A stretch of 64,000 bases of DNA from Mangrovibacterium lignilyticum (GTDB lineage Bacteria > Bacteroidota > Bacteroidia > Bacteroidales > Prolixibacteraceae): assembly GCF_010882175.1 (NCBI RefSeq), contig NZ_WKLH01000001.1, forward strand, positions 823,464-887,463, given 5' to 3'. Shown piece after piece: positions 15,374 to 23,700 of this stretch. The number at the start of each line of letters is the position of its first letter. Positions within the stretch are counted from its first letter, which is position 1. The translations under genes and the position numbers were made by a program. The notes under the pieces were generated by a model, which was not told where the DNA came from, did not search any database, and saw only the letters and a program-made list of their open reading frames with translations.

Positions 15374-16406
15374 TAAGCGACTCTCTTTTCTTGACCGCTA
15401 TCTGACCTTTTGGATTCTGGCAACTATGTTGGCCGGAGTTATGATTGGCTACCTGTCTCCGGAAATAAGCGACTTCTGGAATCGCTTCCAGAGTGGGTCA
15501 ACGAATGTTCCCCTGGCAATTGGACTGATTCTGATGATGTATCCACCGCTGGCGAAGGTAAAATATGAGGAACTGGGAAGAGTATTCAAAAATGTCAAAC
15601 TATTGGGGATTTCGCTGATACAAAACTGGCTGATTGGGCCGCTGTTGATGTTTGTATTGGCGGTGCTTTTTCTGCGCGATTACCCGGAATACATGGCTGG
15701 TGTCATTCTAATCGGGTTGGCACGTTGTATTGCGATGGTGATTGTTTGGAACGACCTGGCCGAGGGAAACCGCGAATATGCGGCCGGACTGGTAGCTTTC
15801 AACTCCATCTTTCAAATCCTGTTTTTCTCGGTTTATGCCTGGGTTTTTCTCGGAATTCTCCCCGACTTGATTGGGCTGCAAACATTTCAGGTTGACATTA
15901 CCATCGGTCAAATTGCTGAATCTGTTCTCATCTACCTGGGAATTCCATTTGCTGCCGGTTTCCTCACGCGATTCAGCCTGATTCGTCTGAAGGGAGAGGA
16001 ATGGTACAACGAAAAATTCATTCCCCGAATCAGCCCGATTACACTGATCGCCCTGCTATTCACCATTTTTGTGATGTTCTCTTTTAAAGGAGAATACATT
16101 GTGAAAATCCCCATGGATGTGGTGCGCATCGCTATTCCACTGGTGATCTACTTTGTCATCATGTTTGTGGTTTCCTTTTTTATGGGAAAGAAATCGGGCG
16201 CGGATTACGCAAAAACAGCGACCATTTCCTTTACCGCAGCATCCAACAATTTTGAGTTGGCCATTGCTGTGGCCATAGCCGTCTTCGGCATCAACTCGGG
16301 CGAAGCTTTTGCGGCTGTTATTGGCCCGCTGGTCGAAGTTCCGGTACTCATCTCGCTGGTCAACCTGGCCTTTTGGTTCAAGAAGCGGTATTTTTCGATC
16401 GCTTAA
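15363..16406 (+). CDS. acr3: ACR3-type arsenite efflux transporter
   Basis: The 347-residue inner-membrane protein has about ten helices and is the arsenite exporter of the BASS/ACR3 family. The key cysteine of the fourth helix is Cys122 in [20 protein letters not shown], and the C-terminal half has the helix-breaking [18 protein letters not shown] motif. It begins inside the 3' end of arsC. A strong terminator follows at 16421-16458. It exports As(III), and possibly Sb(III), produced by ArsC. Confidence 0.92.
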   Translation: MSSNKRLSFLDRYLTFWILATMLAGVMIGYLSPEISDFWNRFQSGSTNVPLAIGLILMMYPPLAKVKYEELGRVFKNVKLLGISLIQNWLIGPLLMFVLAVLFLRDYPEYMAGVILIGLARCIAMVIVWNDLAEGNREYAAGLVAFNSIFQILFFSVYAWVFLGILPDLIGLQTFQVDITIGQIAESVLIYLGIPFAAGFLTRFSLIRLKGEEWYNEKFIPRISPITLIALLFTIFVMFSFKGEYIVKIPMDVVRIAIPLVIYFVIMFVVSFFMGKKSGADYAKTATISFTAASNNFELAIAVAIAVFGINSGEAFAAVIGPLVEVPVLISLVNLAFWFKKRYFSIA

Positions 16407-16420
16407 TCGGATTTAAAAAG

Positions 16421-16458
16421 AAAGGATCCGGTTTCGTTGATAAGACCGGATCCTTTTT
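16421..16458 (+). terminator. Intrinsic terminator after acr3
   Basis: The arm AAAGGATCCGGT (16421-16432) pairs with ACCGGATCCTTT (16445-16456), with a T-run after it and an A-run before it, so it could also stop transcription of the TPR gene coming from the right. Confidence 0.85.
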
Positions 16459-16484
16459 GTTCGGATTCACGCAGTCAGCGACTG

Positions 16485-17087
16485 CTAGTTGTCGGAAAAG
16501 TCGGAGCTGGGGAAATCCTCCAGGGGAGGTCTTTCACGTTCTTTATAGATTGCCGCGACAAAAGCCAGTAAGATATCCTGACTGACCGGGTGATTCTGCC
16601 CAATCAGAATGGCCTTATCCAAGACTTTCGATGCCTCTTCATCCCGGCCGGCATCCAGCAATTTCATCGCATAGGCGACCAATATATCAGGCTGATCGGG
16701 TTCTCTATTCACAGCCTCTCTTGCATAATAAAGCGCCTTGTCCAGATCATTCACATCATCCGCAGCCTGCGAAGCTGCCAACGCGATCCCGGCGCTCTGT
16801 GTATCCACCTGACAAGCGCGTTCCATCAAGGCTAACGCTTTAACATTGTCTCCTAATCGTTGATACAAGGTTGCAGCACAAGCCAGGCCCCTGGCATAGT
16901 CGGGCATCAATGTTAAACAGCCCAATTCCAATTCATGTAATATGTCCAGCAACACAGCCTTATCGATGGGTGGCAGGCTTTGTTCGACCTTCGAATCATC
17001 GGGCGCCAATTCGTTTATCCGTTTGGCTACCTTCATATAGGCTTCGTCAACACGCCTTTTTTGTTCTTCAGTGTAATCCGTTTTCAT
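16485..17087 (-). CDS. TPR-repeat protein
   Basis: The 200-residue protein is built of helical pairs that resemble tetratricopeptide repeats: LGCLTLMPDYARGLACAATLYQRLGD, then ALALMERACQVD, then DDVNDLDKALYYAREAVNREPDQP. The start is placed at the ATG at 17087 (MKTDYTEEQK) because the longer frame from 17153 adds residues with no family look and runs close to the next gene. There is no signal peptide. It lies downstream of the DUF6261-like gene in the same direction, in a stretch with higher GC than its neighbours. TPR proteins mediate protein contacts; no partner is suggested. Confidence 0.6.
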   Translation of the reverse strand: MKTDYTEEQKRRVDEAYMKVAKRINELAPDDSKVEQSLPPIDKAVLLDILHELELGCLTLMPDYARGLACAATLYQRLGDNVKALALMERACQVDTQSAGIALAASQAADDVNDLDKALYYAREAVNREPDQPDILVAYAMKLLDAGRDEEASKVLDKAILIGQNHPVSQDILLAFVAAIYKERERPPLEDFPSSDFSDN

Positions 17088-17159
17088 TGGTTTTATTGAG
17101 TTATGATTTAAACAGGATCCGATCGTCGAAAGCAGACCGGATCCTCTGGGCAACTATGG

Positions 17160-17894
17160 CTAAATTCCAGTCTCCGGTTCAACCTCGGCCCGGGTTTCAC
17201 GGGCTTTAATTTCGCTGGCAATGTCGAGGGCAACGGTTTCCAACTGATTGCTGATTTGTTGACATTCAGCATTGGTTTTCCGGCGGCAGTGGTAGTTCAG
17301 ATCGTCGACCATCGTGGTGATCGTTTCGCGCAGCCATTGCTTTTCGGCAACGGGATCGATATTCTTCTGCTTGGTTTCGTAGACATTAAATGCGTTCAGC
17401 ATTTGTTCGAAGTTGTCCTGAGTGGTTTTTATCAGCTCGAATTGCGGGCTGCACGAGCAGCTAAGCAGGTCGGCCTGCAAACCGGCGCTGGCTTCGACCT
17501 CGGCAATCAGACTGCGCACATTTTTCGTTTGTTCCGAGTAGTTGTCCTGCTGCATCGACCAGCCAAAGGTTTGCACCACCGCAATCACCCGGTTGGCCGC
17601 CGCACGAACAGCCTGATCGGGCTGTTTGGTGCAGTATAACAGGTAATACTTAAAAGCATCGAGCGCATCGTCGCGGTTCAGATCGGCATCCGCCACCGGC
17701 AGGGTATACGGATTTTTATTGTTCTTGTCCAGGGCCAGGCTCACCTGCGGCTGTCGCGCCAGCAGCTCCTCGTAGTAAGCGGCCAGGCTGATTGCCTGCA
17801 GGATTTCGATGGTATAAACCTGACAGATTAAAAGGATTTGGGTCAATAAACGAATGTAATCGCTGTTTCGGTAACTGTGAAAAGAAATCTTCAT
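17160..17894 (-). CDS. Probable DUF6261-family protein of unknown function
   Basis: The 244-residue protein is mostly helical, with no signal peptide, membrane helix or catalytic motif. The pattern of a central DALDAFKYYLLYCTKQPDQAVRAAANRVIAVVQTFGW region (residues about 75-112) and a C-terminal helical bundle fits what I know of the DUF6261 family, found mainly in Bacteroidetes and often in several copies per genome. The assignment is from memory of the family pattern and is moderate. A segment SCSCSPQF has two cysteines. Upstream (about 200 bases) lies an array of 42-bp repeats, which occurs near genes of this kind in my impression; this should be checked. Confidence 0.5.
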   Translation of the reverse strand: MKISFHSYRNSDYIRLLTQILLICQVYTIEILQAISLAAYYEELLARQPQVSLALDKNNKNPYTLPVADADLNRDDALDAFKYYLLYCTKQPDQAVRAAANRVIAVVQTFGWSMQQDNYSEQTKNVRSLIAEVEASAGLQADLLSCSCSPQFELIKTTQDNFEQMLNAFNVYETKQKNIDPVAEKQWLRETITTMVDDLNYHCRRKTNAECQQISNQLETVALDIASEIKARETRAEVEPETGI

Positions 17895-18106
17895 AACGGT
17901 TTAAAATTTTAATGATTCAAAAATTAGGTTGACATTATTTGGCGAGCCGGACAAAAACGGGGTGAAGGGCAACCAAGCCAATCTCGTGCCTGAAACCCAA
18001 TGAATATTCCGGGAAACCTGTTTTCGAACGCCTCAAGAAATTTTTCGTTATACAAGTTATGCTAATCAAAAATAAAAACCAATGGTTAACTGCTAGAATA
18101 TCAATA

Positions 18107-18425
18107 ATGAACCATTCCCATCCGGAGCGCTTCACCCAGGGAGGCCGGATGAACCGCTCCCGTCCGGAGACCTTCACCCAGGGAGGTCGGATGAACCATT
18201 CCCGTCCGGAGACCTTCACCCATAGAGGCCGGATGAACCGCTCCCTTCCGGAGACCTTCACCCAAGGAGGTCGGATGAACCATTCCCATCCGGAGACCTT
18301 CACCCAGGGAGGCCGGATGAACCGCTCCCATCCGGAGACCTTCACCCATAGAGGCCGGATGAACTGCTCCCGTCCGGAGACCTTCACCCATAGAGGCCGG
18401 ATGAACCGCTCCCGTCCGGAGACCT
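18107..18425. repeat. Tandem array of 42-bp repeats (about 7.6 copies)
   Basis: Seven complete units begin at 18107, 18149, 18191, 18233, 18275, 18317 and 18359, and a partial unit at 18401. Each starts ATGAACC and contains CCGGAGACCTTCACCC and GAGG(C/T)CGG. Units differ at a few fixed positions, e.g. CATTCCC versus CGCTCCC, GGGAGG versus TAGAGG, so they are not freshly copied. Each unit can fold because GACCT and AGGTC are inverted. Because 42 is divisible by three, frames stay open: a 14-residue repeat (M-N-R/H-S-R/H-P-E-T-F-T) on the plus strand and others on the minus strand. It lies between a terminator and the DUF6261-like gene on the minus strand. Confidence 0.85.
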
Positions 18426-18436
18426 GTCCCAACGAA

Positions 18437-18479
18437 AAAAAGGTGCCTCCCCGTTGCGTTAGCTTGGGAAGGCACCTTT
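18437..18479 (-). terminator. Intrinsic terminator at the end of the PUL
   Basis: On the minus strand a stem with arm AAAGGTGCCTTCCC pairs with GGGGAGGCACCTTT followed by a run of seven T. It lies 26 bases after the stop codon of the GH43 gene, and marks the end of the leftward PUL transcription. Confidence 0.85.
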
Positions 18480-18504
18480 CGGATCATCTAAATCCTCGTT
18501 TCTG

Positions 18505-19479
18505 TTAACGAAGGTCTCTCGTCGAGACCCCTTCGAAGGTAATTTTCACCGGTTTAATCAAGCCATCGGCATCGAATTCCACTTTGTCGATACAAGTTAC
18601 ACGGTGATTGGCATCGGTTTCACCCAACGGCCGGCGGTGATAAACAATGTACCAGTCGTCGGTTCCCGGAACATTAATCATCGAATGATGTCCTGCTCCC
18701 GTTGCCACCTGCAGGTCCTGTTTCAGAATTTTCCCAATCCGTTTAAAAGGACCAAAGGGTGAATCGGCAATCGCATACGCAACGCTGTAATCGGGGCCTC
18801 CCCAGCCACCTTCCGACCACATGAAATAATACTTGCCGTTGCGGATAAACATGAAGGGCCCCTCAACGTAACCTTCAGGCGTAATTTCTTTGAACAGGCT
18901 CCCGTCCGCATAGGCTTCAAAGCCGGTAAAGTCGTCCTTCAACCGGACGATATTACAGTGTTGCCAGCCGCCGTAAATCATGTAATACTGACCGTCTTTA
19001 TCGTGAAAAACGAATTGATCGATCGGCTGTGCCCCGTTGTGAAACTTGTCGAGCAAGGGCTTTCCCAGGTAGTCCTTGTACGGTCCTTCCGGCTGATCGG
19101 CAACACCAATACCAATCCCACCTTCTTCCTGATCACTTTGAATATCGTTGGCAGCGAAGAACAGGAAATACTTGCCGTCCTTCTGCACGATCGCCGGTGC
19201 CCACATCGCTTTACGGGCCCATTTCACGGCTTTGTTATCAATCACATGCGCGTGTTTGGTCCAGTTCACCAGATCGGGCGAAGAGAAGCAGTCCATGAAG
19301 GTTTGCTCACCGTACGGAGCCGAATACGTGGGGAATATCCAGTATTTGCTTTCAAATATTGCTCCTTCGGGATCGGCATACCAGCCTTCGACGACGGGAT
19401 TGCCCGAAGTTTCCGGTTGCTGAGCCTTCACTCCGAAAGCCACTAAAAGAAGCCATATAAAAACGCTGACTCTCACCAT
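18505..19479 (-). CDS. Glycoside hydrolase family 43 enzyme, secreted
   Basis: The 324-residue protein has a signal peptide (LLVAFGVKAQ, cut near residue 19). It is a single five-bladed beta-propeller catalytic domain. The three GH43 acidic residues are seen: Asp in GWYADPEG (catalytic base), Asp in QPIDQFVF (pKa modulator) and Glu in GYVEGPF (general acid). It should hydrolyse a furanosidic linkage (alpha-L-arabinofuranose or similar) with inversion. Its start codon overlaps the stop of the GH92 gene upstream by one base, so the two are co-expressed. It is the last gene of the PUL in this direction and is followed by a terminator. Confidence 0.85.
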   Translation of the reverse strand: MVRVSVFIWLLLVAFGVKAQQPETSGNPVVEGWYADPEGAIFESKYWIFPTYSAPYGEQTFMDCFSSPDLVNWTKHAHVIDNKAVKWARKAMWAPAIVQKDGKYFLFFAANDIQSDQEEGGIGIGVADQPEGPYKDYLGKPLLDKFHNGAQPIDQFVFHDKDGQYYMIYGGWQHCNIVRLKDDFTGFEAYADGSLFKEITPEGYVEGPFMFIRNGKYYFMWSEGGWGGPDYSVAYAIADSPFGPFKRIGKILKQDLQVATGAGHHSMINVPGTDDWYIVYHRRPLGETDANHRVTCIDKVEFDADGLIKPVKITFEGVSTRDLR

Positions 19480-21767
19480 TACTTCTTCAGTTCGTTGGAG
19501 AATGAATACGGGAAATCTTCGTCTTTTGTACCGCGTTGCTTGTTCGGTTCGGCTCCCATCTCGAAGTTTATCGTCGCGCCTTTCATCAGCTCGCCGTACT
19601 TTAGGAAATTCTTGTCGTAGGCTTTTCCGTTGACGGTCATCGACTCCACATAGCGGTTTTCACCGCTGTTAGCGGGTGCGTCGATCTCGATGGTTTTACC
19701 ATTTTCGAGGGTTACCGTAATCTTTTTGAACAACGGCGCGCCCAGTACATACTCGTCCACGGCCGGCGTTACCGGGTAGAAGCCCATGGCCGAGAACACA
19801 TACCAGGCCGAGGTTTGACCATTGTCCTCGTCGCCGCAATAACCGTCAGCCTGGGGGGTGTACAGGCGGTCCATCACCTCGCGCAGCCAATACTGCGTTT
19901 TCCAGGGCTGGCCGGCATAGTTATACAGGTAAATCATATGCTGAATCGGCTGGTTGCCGTGTGCGTAGTTGCCCATATTCATGATCTGCATCTCGCGGAT
20001 TTCGTGAATAACTCCGCCATAGTACGAATCGTCGAAAATTGGGGGAACCACGAATACCGAATCAAGCATGCTTACGAATTCGTGCTTGCCACCCATCAGG
20101 TCGACCAGTCCCTGCACATCGTGGAAAACCGACCAGGTGTAATGCCAGCTGTTTCCTTCGGTAAAGGCATCGCCCCACTTAAACGGACTAAACGGCGACT
20201 GGAAGGTTCCATCTTCGTTTTTACCACGCATCAGCTTGGTTTCCGGGTCGAACACATTCTTGTAATTCATCGCGCGCTTGGCATAAATGGCAATTTCCTT
20301 TTTGGGTTTGCCCAAGGCTTTCCCCAACTCGTAAATACAATAATCGGCAAACGAATACTCCAATGTACGGGCAACGTTTTCGTTAATCCCAACATTATAG
20401 GGAACGTAGCCCAGCTTGTTGTAATAGTCCACACCGTACCGGCCAACAGAATGCAGGGGGCCTTCGTGTGTGGTATTTTTCACCACGGCATCCCAAAGGG
20501 TCTCCATGTCGTACCCGCGTCCGCCTTTTAGGTAGGCATCGGCAACGATCGTCGCCGAGTTCGAACCAATCATGCAATCGCGATGGCCCGGGCTGGCCCA
20601 TTCGGGCAGGAATCCGCTTTCCTTGTAAGCATTGGCCAAGCCTTCCTGTATCTGCTCGTTAAGCGACGGATACATGAGGTTGAAAAAAGGAAATACAGCG
20701 CGCCAGGTGTCCCAAAAACCATTGTCGGTAAACATGTAACCGGGTAAAACCTCGCCATTATAGGGGCTGTAATGAACCACATTTCCGTCAGCGTCATATT
20801 CGTAAAACTTACGCGGGAAAAGCATCACCCGGTACAGACACGAGTAGAATGTTTTTAACTGGTCATCGCTTCCACCCGACACAGCGATACGCTTTAACTC
20901 TTTATTCCAGACCGCTTCACCTTTGTCTTTTACCTGGTCGAACGAGTCGTCGCCCAGTTCTCTCAGGTTACGCTCAGCCTGTTCGTAGCTAATAAACGAC
21001 GATGCGACACGGGCACAAACCTGTTCGCCCTTTTGCGTTTTAAACTGAAGGGCTGCGCCGACATGATCAGCCTGTAATTCGCTGACTCCTTCAACAATTT
21101 TGTCAGTACTCCAAACATCACTCTTCGTGAAAGGCTTGTCGAAAACAATGACAAAGTAGTTTTTGAAATTATCCGGAACCCCTCCGCTGTTTCGGGTGGT
21201 ATAGCCAATAATCTTTTGTTCCGAAGGAATGATCTTCACATACGAACCACGGTCGAATGCATCGACAACAACGCGCGACTCGTCTGTTTCAGGAAAGGTA
21301 AAACGAAACATGGCGGCACGTTCAGTTGGTGTAATTTCGGTCACTACATCATAATCGGCCAAATAAACTTTATAGTAATGAGGTTTGGCAATCTCTGCCT
21401 TGTGCGAAAACCAGCTGCCGCGGTCTTCACCTTTAATCTTCAGATCGCCTGTTTCGGGGAACAGCGAAAACTGGCCGTAATCGTTGATCCAAGGACTGGG
21501 TTGATGGGTCTGTTTGAATCCCTGAATTTTATCGGCATCATAGCCATAAACCCAGCCGTCGCCCATGTTACCGGTTTGCGGTGTCCAGAAATTCATTCCC
21601 CAAGGCAAAGCAATAGCAGGATATGTATTCCCGTTCGACAACTTAAATTCGGAGTCGGTTCCCATCAGTGTGCTCACATAATGGACAGGCGGATAATCCT
21701 GAGCCTGCAGCATGTGTCCGCACACAATTAAATGAAGAAGTAAGAGGTAAAACAATTTTTTGTACAT
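19479..21767 (-). CDS. GH92 alpha-mannosidase, secreted
   Basis: The 762-residue protein is a family 92 exo-acting, calcium-dependent alpha-mannosidase. Marks are an N-terminal YVSTLMGTDSEFKLSNGNTYPAIALPWGMNFWTPQTG, and near the C-terminus AHGNQPIQHMIYLYNY and CGDEDNGQTSAWYVFSAMGFYPV, which contain the acidic residues acting as base. The start is the ATG at 21767 (MYKKLFYLLLLHLIVCGHMLQAQ, a signal peptide); the longer reading from 21851 uses GTG and adds a segment with no signal character. It is directly followed by GH43. Together with a second GH92 and GH125 in the same locus it should trim mannose from the ends of alpha-mannan. Confidence 0.92.
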   Translation of the reverse strand: MYKKLFYLLLLHLIVCGHMLQAQDYPPVHYVSTLMGTDSEFKLSNGNTYPAIALPWGMNFWTPQTGNMGDGWVYGYDADKIQGFKQTHQPSPWINDYGQFSLFPETGDLKIKGEDRGSWFSHKAEIAKPHYYKVYLADYDVVTEITPTERAAMFRFTFPETDESRVVVDAFDRGSYVKIIPSEQKIIGYTTRNSGGVPDNFKNYFVIVFDKPFTKSDVWSTDKIVEGVSELQADHVGAALQFKTQKGEQVCARVASSFISYEQAERNLRELGDDSFDQVKDKGEAVWNKELKRIAVSGGSDDQLKTFYSCLYRVMLFPRKFYEYDADGNVVHYSPYNGEVLPGYMFTDNGFWDTWRAVFPFFNLMYPSLNEQIQEGLANAYKESGFLPEWASPGHRDCMIGSNSATIVADAYLKGGRGYDMETLWDAVVKNTTHEGPLHSVGRYGVDYYNKLGYVPYNVGINENVARTLEYSFADYCIYELGKALGKPKKEIAIYAKRAMNYKNVFDPETKLMRGKNEDGTFQSPFSPFKWGDAFTEGNSWHYTWSVFHDVQGLVDLMGGKHEFVSMLDSVFVVPPIFDDSYYGGVIHEIREMQIMNMGNYAHGNQPIQHMIYLYNYAGQPWKTQYWLREVMDRLYTPQADGYCGDEDNGQTSAWYVFSAMGFYPVTPAVDEYVLGAPLFKKITVTLENGKTIEIDAPANSGENRYVESMTVNGKAYDKNFLKYGELMKGATINFEMGAEPNKQRGTKDEDFPYSFSNELKK

Positions 21768-21903
21768 AACTGAAATGCGTTTAATAAATGTTGATTTAGG
21801 TTGAAGAAACTGATGTCCGGATAAAACAAACAGTATTTGATAGCAGCTCACAATAATAACACATTTAATTTTCTTATAAAAAGGCTGCTGTCAAATTCTA
21901 ATG

Positions 21904-23523
21904 TCAAAGCATAACACCGGCTTCGATCGCCCATTTTTCCCAGGCTGCATTCATGTCAGCAACCCGATTCGGCTCACTGCCAGCCAGATCATTCATTTCT
22001 GTATGATCTTTGGTTATATGATACAATTCCCATGGTTTGTTCGGTAACGAGCTCATTTTCCATTCGCCAATGCGAATTGCACGCCCCCCTTGGTGCTCCC
22101 AATACAGCGTGTCATGAATGGCTTTTCCATCTTCAAGCAAAGGCAGCAGGCTCTTCCCTTCCGGCAGAATTGTTTTCTCGCCGTTGACTGAATCCGGATA
22201 TTGCGCTCCTGCCAATTCGAGGCATGTCGGTAACACGTCGATTACATGTGACACTCCCCGATTAATGGTATTTGCCTTGCCGGCCAGCCCTTTGGGCCAG
22301 TGAACGATGAAAGGTGTTGCCGTTCCCCCTTCGTAAGACTCCATCTTCCAGTAGCGAAAAGGAGTATTTGAAGCGCTCGCCCAGGCTTTTCCAATATAAT
22401 TCCATGTTGTTTCAGCTCCGGGATGATCGGAGTTATATTCAATCATTGTTGAATCACGAGTGAAACCCGGACGGTCGAAGCCTGGTGGATAACCTCGTTC
22501 GTAAGACGCACCATTGTCAGAAAGAACTAGAATGAGCGTATTGTCATACATCCCTTTGTCTTTCAATTTTTGAATGATTTTCCCAACACCCTGATCCACA
22601 TGATCAATCATTGCTGCATGCACAGACATACAAGCGGATTCATACACCTTTTTTTCACAATCATCCCAACTTCTTCCTGATGAATTGTCGGGCAACTTAT
22701 AGGTCGTGCTGTCAATCAAACCCATCTCCACCATTCGTTTGTAGCGACTTTTTTGCAGAGCCTCCCAGCCGTCTTTATACGTATCTTTATACTTTTCAAT
22801 ATCCTCGGGCAGGGCATGCAGCGGCCAGTGTGGAGCATCATGTGCCACATACAGAAAGAATGGCTTATCATCCTGACTATACGAGTCGATCAGGTCGAGG
22901 GATTTTTGAGTGATAAAATCAGTCATGTAGAAATCTTCCGGGACCTCTTTAATTTGCTCTTCATTGTGGACTAAACTGAAGGGATCGAAATAATTAACGA
23001 CACCCCAAATTACGCCCCAATGTTCTTCAAACCCCCGATTACTGGGATAGTTCTCCAAAGGTGAAAAAGGCCCGTGATCCACTTGATGAGCCATCCAGCG
23101 TAACTGCTCCACCGGGTCATCAACCGGCAATGTGGTCGACAAGTGCCACTTTCCTGTCATGCCGGTATGGTATCCGTTTTCTTTCAACACCTCAGCAATC
23201 GTTGCAGTGTTCATCGCCAGGTTTACACCCATGCCGTTAATTCCTGCTAGCTGCGGATATTGTCCGGTCAGCAGCGACGCCCGTGTTGGACAACAACGGG
23301 CGCAATTACGCATTTGGGTGAATCGCACACCGTCAGCAGCCAATTGATCAATGTTGGGGGTTTGAATTTCCCCCCCGTAACAGCCCAAATCCGAATAGCC
23401 CATATCGTCGAGCATAATAAGCAGAATATTGGGTTTCTCCGGTTCTGCGGGCTTCCTTTCAGCACAGCCGAACAGCAATATTCCTCCAAGCATCAACAAC
23501 GATGCAAATCTAAAATTGAACAT
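21904..23523 (-). CDS. Sulfatase, S1 family lipoprotein
   Basis: The 539-residue protein is an arylsulfatase-type (S1) sulfatase. The formylglycine motif is Cys77-Cys-Pro-Thr-Arg81 in ARCCPTRASLLTGQYP, so Cys77 would be oxidised by a maturase that is not in the window. The metal ligands in LIMLDDMGYSDLGCYGG and GKWHLS and the DNGAS segment are present. The N-terminus ends in GGILLFGC, a lipobox with Cys20, so it is likely an outer-membrane or periplasmic lipoprotein. Its sugar sulfate target is unknown. In a PUL with GH92/GH125 it suggests that the substrate carries sulfate esters. Confidence 0.85.
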   Translation of the reverse strand: MFNFRFASLLMLGGILLFGCAERKPAEPEKPNILLIMLDDMGYSDLGCYGGEIQTPNIDQLAADGVRFTQMRNCARCCPTRASLLTGQYPQLAGINGMGVNLAMNTATIAEVLKENGYHTGMTGKWHLSTTLPVDDPVEQLRWMAHQVDHGPFSPLENYPSNRGFEEHWGVIWGVVNYFDPFSLVHNEEQIKEVPEDFYMTDFITQKSLDLIDSYSQDDKPFFLYVAHDAPHWPLHALPEDIEKYKDTYKDGWEALQKSRYKRMVEMGLIDSTTYKLPDNSSGRSWDDCEKKVYESACMSVHAAMIDHVDQGVGKIIQKLKDKGMYDNTLILVLSDNGASYERGYPPGFDRPGFTRDSTMIEYNSDHPGAETTWNYIGKAWASASNTPFRYWKMESYEGGTATPFIVHWPKGLAGKANTINRGVSHVIDVLPTCLELAGAQYPDSVNGEKTILPEGKSLLPLLEDGKAIHDTLYWEHQGGRAIRIGEWKMSSLPNKPWELYHITKDHTEMNDLAGSEPNRVADMNAAWEKWAIEAGVML

Positions 23524-23700
23524 GTTTTATTTTTTATGACCTACTTGATTTATAAGTAATACAAACTACCAGGCCGAAACGCTCATTCTCCCGCTATTTT
23601 TTTTTCCAAAAAATTAACGGACAATTATAAAAACAGGGAATCAAATTACTTCAACTCCCCGTGAAACTTAAACTATGAATGAAAATAAAACGCTTTTAAA

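Larger units (their letters stand above)
17895..18504. other. Intergenic region with 42-bp repeat array
   Basis: These 610 bases hold no supported gene. From right to left they contain a terminator (18437-18479), the repeat array (18107-18425) and about 200 bases of AT-richer sequence leading to the DUF6261-like gene. Open frames run through the array on both strands, but they follow from the repeat length being a multiple of three. Confidence 0.6.

Noticed and set aside
18107-18425. Possible CRISPR array
   Set aside because: The 42-bp units are directly adjacent with no variable spacers between them, and no cas genes are present.
17935-18508. Long overlapping open frames on both strands through the 42-bp array, coding for 14-residue repeats
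   Set aside because: The frames stay open because 42 is a multiple of three. There is no start region, signal or family evidence, and three different frames are open at once. They are listed as a repeat, with coding left as something to test.
19815-20531. 238-residue plus-strand open frame inside the GH92 gene
   Set aside because: It is antisense to a well-supported GH92 gene and has no signal or known motif.
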